Shown: one piece after another, positions 62,544 to 64,000 of the stretch
Position numbering within the stretch: the stretch's first letter is position 1
How the letters are laid out: each line of letters opens with the position of its first letter
NCBI RefSeq assembly: GCF_003201595.1
Contig: NZ_QJJS01000009.1
Span: 124,940-188,939, forward strand
Direction of reading: 5' to 3'
DNA length: 64,000 nucleotides
DNA from: Sphaerotilus hippei
GTDB taxonomy: Bacteria > Pseudomonadota > Gammaproteobacteria > Burkholderiales > Burkholderiaceae_C
Made by a program: the position numbers and the translations under genes
Notes under the pieces: model-generated
Told to the model about the DNA's origin: nothing
Seen by the model: only the letters and a program-made list of their open reading frames with translations
The model's database searches: none

Positions 62544-62903
62544 TCACGGCTCGAATGCAGCCCCCTTTGATGAATCGAGAACATAAGTTTTTGTGGCTGT
62601 GCCATTGCGGTATGCAACACAAGCAACTTCGTAAGCACCACGGATCTTTAGAGGCCGGACAGATGTAATGCGAGCACACAGCAGTTGATTTACGTTAATC
62701 CCAGCCTTCACCACCTCCAAAACCTCAGACTGACTTGGAACCTCTTTGATGTCAGAAGCACCTTTATCAATACCCATTGCGCGAATTGAAAACACTGTCA
62801 AATCAATTCTCTGATCCCGACTCAAATCGGCAGCAGCAACAGAAACAGAAACAGAGAGCCCAAGCATTAGGACAGAAGCCACCGCCGAATATATTTTAGA
62901 CAT
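62544..62903 (-). CDS. Small exported protein of unknown function (A+T-rich islet)
   Basis: A 119-residue protein with a signal peptide (SAVASVLMLGLSVSVSVAAA). The mature part has two cysteines (LLCARIT and YEVACVAYRNG) that could form a disulfide, and ends TYVLDSSKGAAFEP. GAGGGG lies 8 bases before the ATG at 62903, so this start is preferred to an ATG at 62948. Codon use is A+T-rich, unlike the rest of the window, which suggests recent transfer. I do not recognise a family with known function. A hairpin with a T-run (plus-strand 62526-62549) may end its transcript. Confidence 0.65.
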   Translation of the reverse strand: MSKIYSAVASVLMLGLSVSVSVAAADLSRDQRIDLTVFSIRAMGIDKGASDIKEVPSQSEVLEVVKAGINVNQLLCARITSVRPLKIRGAYEVACVAYRNGTATKTYVLDSSKGAAFEP

Positions 62904-63215
62904 CACAACACCCCTCAAAAAAACACTAGCAACCATATACCAAAACACGACAATATAAATTTACATTGACAAGACGTGAATCCATCTCAACTACACAAGC
63001 ATTAACCATCAAATGCATCCTACACTCAGAGCAAAAAAATAAAACCAAAAATGGTAGCCGCACCATTCAGAAAAACCGGCAATTATTCACATAAATCATC
63101 TGCAGCCACCTTACCTCACAGGCAGCGCATCGATAGATGAAAAAATGTTGCATATAAATAAGTCTGAGTCGCGCGCATCTCACGCACACTCACCACTCAA
63201 ATTACAGGACAAAAG
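62904..63215. other. A+T-rich gap between two divergent small exported-protein genes
   Basis: About 310 bp with much higher A+T than the rest of the window and no open frame of note. It should hold both promoters, but A+T-rich strings are too common to name one. No repeat or tRNA is seen. Confidence 0.6.
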
Positions 63216-63494
63216 ATGGATAATCGATTTACCGCTTTTATGGCAGCAGCTCTTTTCTCACTCGCAACAATACATGCGACCGATGTGGACGCAAGGAGCA
63301 AAGGGCGAAGTTATTACAGCCCCATCAAGCACACAAAGAAGTCATCAGGATCTTCGCGCGCACCAGCAGGCAGTTCAAATTCCGTGGGATCGGACCCCAG
63401 CTCTTGCCCGTGCTCAAGCGGCACAACATGCACTGGCCCACGCGGAGGAACCTACTGCCACACGTCTGGCGGCAATAAGCGTTACCTACGCTAA
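63216..63494 (+). CDS. Small exported Cys-rich protein with a GPRGGTYC-type motif
   Basis: A 92-residue protein. A signal peptide (FTAFMAAALFSLATIHA) leads to a Ser/Lys-rich linker and a C-terminal SSCPCSSGTTCTGPRGGTYCHTSGGNKRYL. The ending resembles the PBCV-type basic adaptor motif (TGxRGGxY...GNKxYL), found in short surface or effector-like proteins, here with four cysteines. AGGA lies 6 bases before the ATG. Another overlapping frame is longer but has no signal peptide or motif. Role unknown. Confidence 0.65.
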   Translation: MDNRFTAFMAAALFSLATIHATDVDARSKGRSYYSPIKHTKKSSGSSRAPAGSSNSVGSDPSSCPCSSGTTCTGPRGGTYCHTSGGNKRYLR

Positions 63495-63613
63495 ACCTGA
63501 GCATCATCCCCGGCAGCACAACTAGGGGAAAACCGTAATCCTCATTAAGCCATCATGGCAGCGAATCACACGCGCGGCCATCGTGATCAGAATCCCCCCC
63601 TCTGTCAAGATAG

Positions 63614-63839
63614 ATGACAGTCACACCGGCCGACGAGCAGGAGCACGCCCAGGTCAAGGCGCTGTCCGAGGCGGTGCAGCAGGATACCGGCGAGACGGGT
63701 CCATCTGGCGTGGACCGCCCAGTGCTACACCGGTGAGAAAGCCCAGCAGGACGCCAAGGACAGCGGTATCACCCTGCAGATTGCCAAACTGACCGAAGCG
63801 AAGAAGGGGTTTGTATTGCTGTCCCAGCGCTGAGTGGTC
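63614..63839 (+). pseudogene. Fragment of an IS5-family transposase, frameshifted and interrupted
   Basis: The frame starts VTPADEQEHAQVKALSEAVQ, a segment of the catalytic part of IS5-family transposases. At about 63696 one extra G shifts the frame; the continuation reads VHLAWTAQCYTGEKAQQD and LTEAKKGFVLLSQR followed by TGA where the family has the RRWVVER motif. The N-terminal half is absent. Homology ends at GTGGTC, where another element's end begins. Confidence 0.7.
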
Positions 63840-63858
63840 TAGAGCGTGTTATGAACTT
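63839..63858. mobile_element. Terminus of a second IS5-like element, with CTAG-type target
   Basis: CTAG (63839-63842) is directly followed by GCGTGTTATGAAC-like sequence, the form of an IS5-family terminal inverted repeat (GAGCGTGTTATGAAC when read from 63842). The transposase gene of this element lies just inside on the minus strand. The far end is outside the window, so the target duplication cannot be checked. Confidence 0.5.
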
Positions 63859-64000
63859 CCCCCCGAAGCCAGCACCGCTGCGGCCTTGGGGAGCATGAGG
63901 ATGGCGAAGACCACGAAATGCAAACTGGCCAGCACCTGAGGCAAGCGCTCGAAATCGCGGCTGAGCCGACGAAACCGCGACAGCCAGCCGAAACTGCGCT
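63849..64000 (-). CDS. IS5-family transposase, C-terminal end, cut by window edge
   Basis: On the minus strand the frame enters at the right edge and ends at a TAA (63849-63851). It reads [20 protein letters not shown], then [20 protein letters not shown], the conserved C-terminus of IS5-family (IS427-like) DDE transposases, including the arginine-rich segment after the catalytic glutamate. No frameshift is visible in this part. The rest of the element lies beyond the window. Confidence 0.82.
   Translation of the reverse strand, partial: RSFGWLSRFRRLSRDFERLPQVLASLHFVVFAILMLPKAAAVLASGGSS

Noticed and set aside
63145..63525. A 126-codon frame overlapping the small Cys-rich exported protein
   Set aside because: It has no signal peptide or motif and a poor ribosome-binding site; the overlapping frame has both a signal peptide and a known-type motif.

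Overview
This is a G+C-rich chromosomal window, densely packed with genes, from a Gram-negative bacterium. It carries MSHA-type pilus genes, a lanthanide-type methanol dehydrogenase cluster, a class I fumarase and a small Trp-rich protein of a family common in beta-proteobacteria. Together these point to the Burkholderiales, most likely the Leptothrix/Sphaerotilus/Rubrivivax group. That placement is inference; there is no rRNA or tRNA in the window.

Layout. 1-18.1 kb is mostly housekeeping: a cut-off ABC substrate-binding protein, tsaD and lgt (overlapping), a cytochrome c, acs, a YqhA-like membrane protein, a large class A penicillin-binding protein, fumarase, a GGDEF-EAL protein, an orphan pseudopilin, an MscS channel and rluA. 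18.4-31.3 kb is an exopolysaccharide locus. It has four glycosyltransferases, a serine-acetyltransferase-like enzyme, an O-antigen-ligase/polymerase-like protein, a deacetylase-like protein, a Gfo/Idh/MocA oxidoreductase, a sugar epimerase, a Wzx-like flippase and a secreted protein of unknown function. argH follows. 33.1-47.7 kb is a nearly complete MSHA pilus operon in an unusual order (E G A C D O P Q I PilN J K L). It lacks recognisable mshM, mshN, mshF and mshB. Its MshE carries the tandem c-di-GMP-binding motif, and its MshQ carries two PA14 domains. A YkgJ-like protein and a chemotaxis receptor follow.

50.2-59.7 kb is a run of eleven co-directional genes: xoxF-xoxG-xoxJ, two uncharacterised exported proteins, two separate fused SoxYZ-like carriers, a YncE-like beta-propeller, an MxaD-like SRPBCC protein, a metallo-beta-lactamase-fold protein that has lost the HxHxDH zinc motif, and a CPYC thioredoxin-fold protein. 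This is the most interesting part of the window: a periplasmic relay of Sox-like carriers attached to a lanthanide methanol dehydrogenase, with duplicated carriers and a probably inactive hydrolase homologue. A diguanylate cyclase with a predicted periplasmic c-type heme site lies directly downstream on the other strand. 

From 61.9 kb to the right edge the sequence changes character. It holds a truncated HigA antitoxin gene, a frameshifted IS5-like transposase scrap, a sharply A+T-rich islet with two small exported proteins, a second IS5-like scrap, and the end of another IS5-like element inserted into it. This is a decayed mobile or accessory region.

Regulatory theme: c-di-GMP is made or degraded by two proteins in the window and probably sensed by MshE, linking pili and polysaccharide to a sessile lifestyle. 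Clear terminators sit at 4.07, 18.2 and 48.1 kb. Two perfect inverted repeats flank xoxF.
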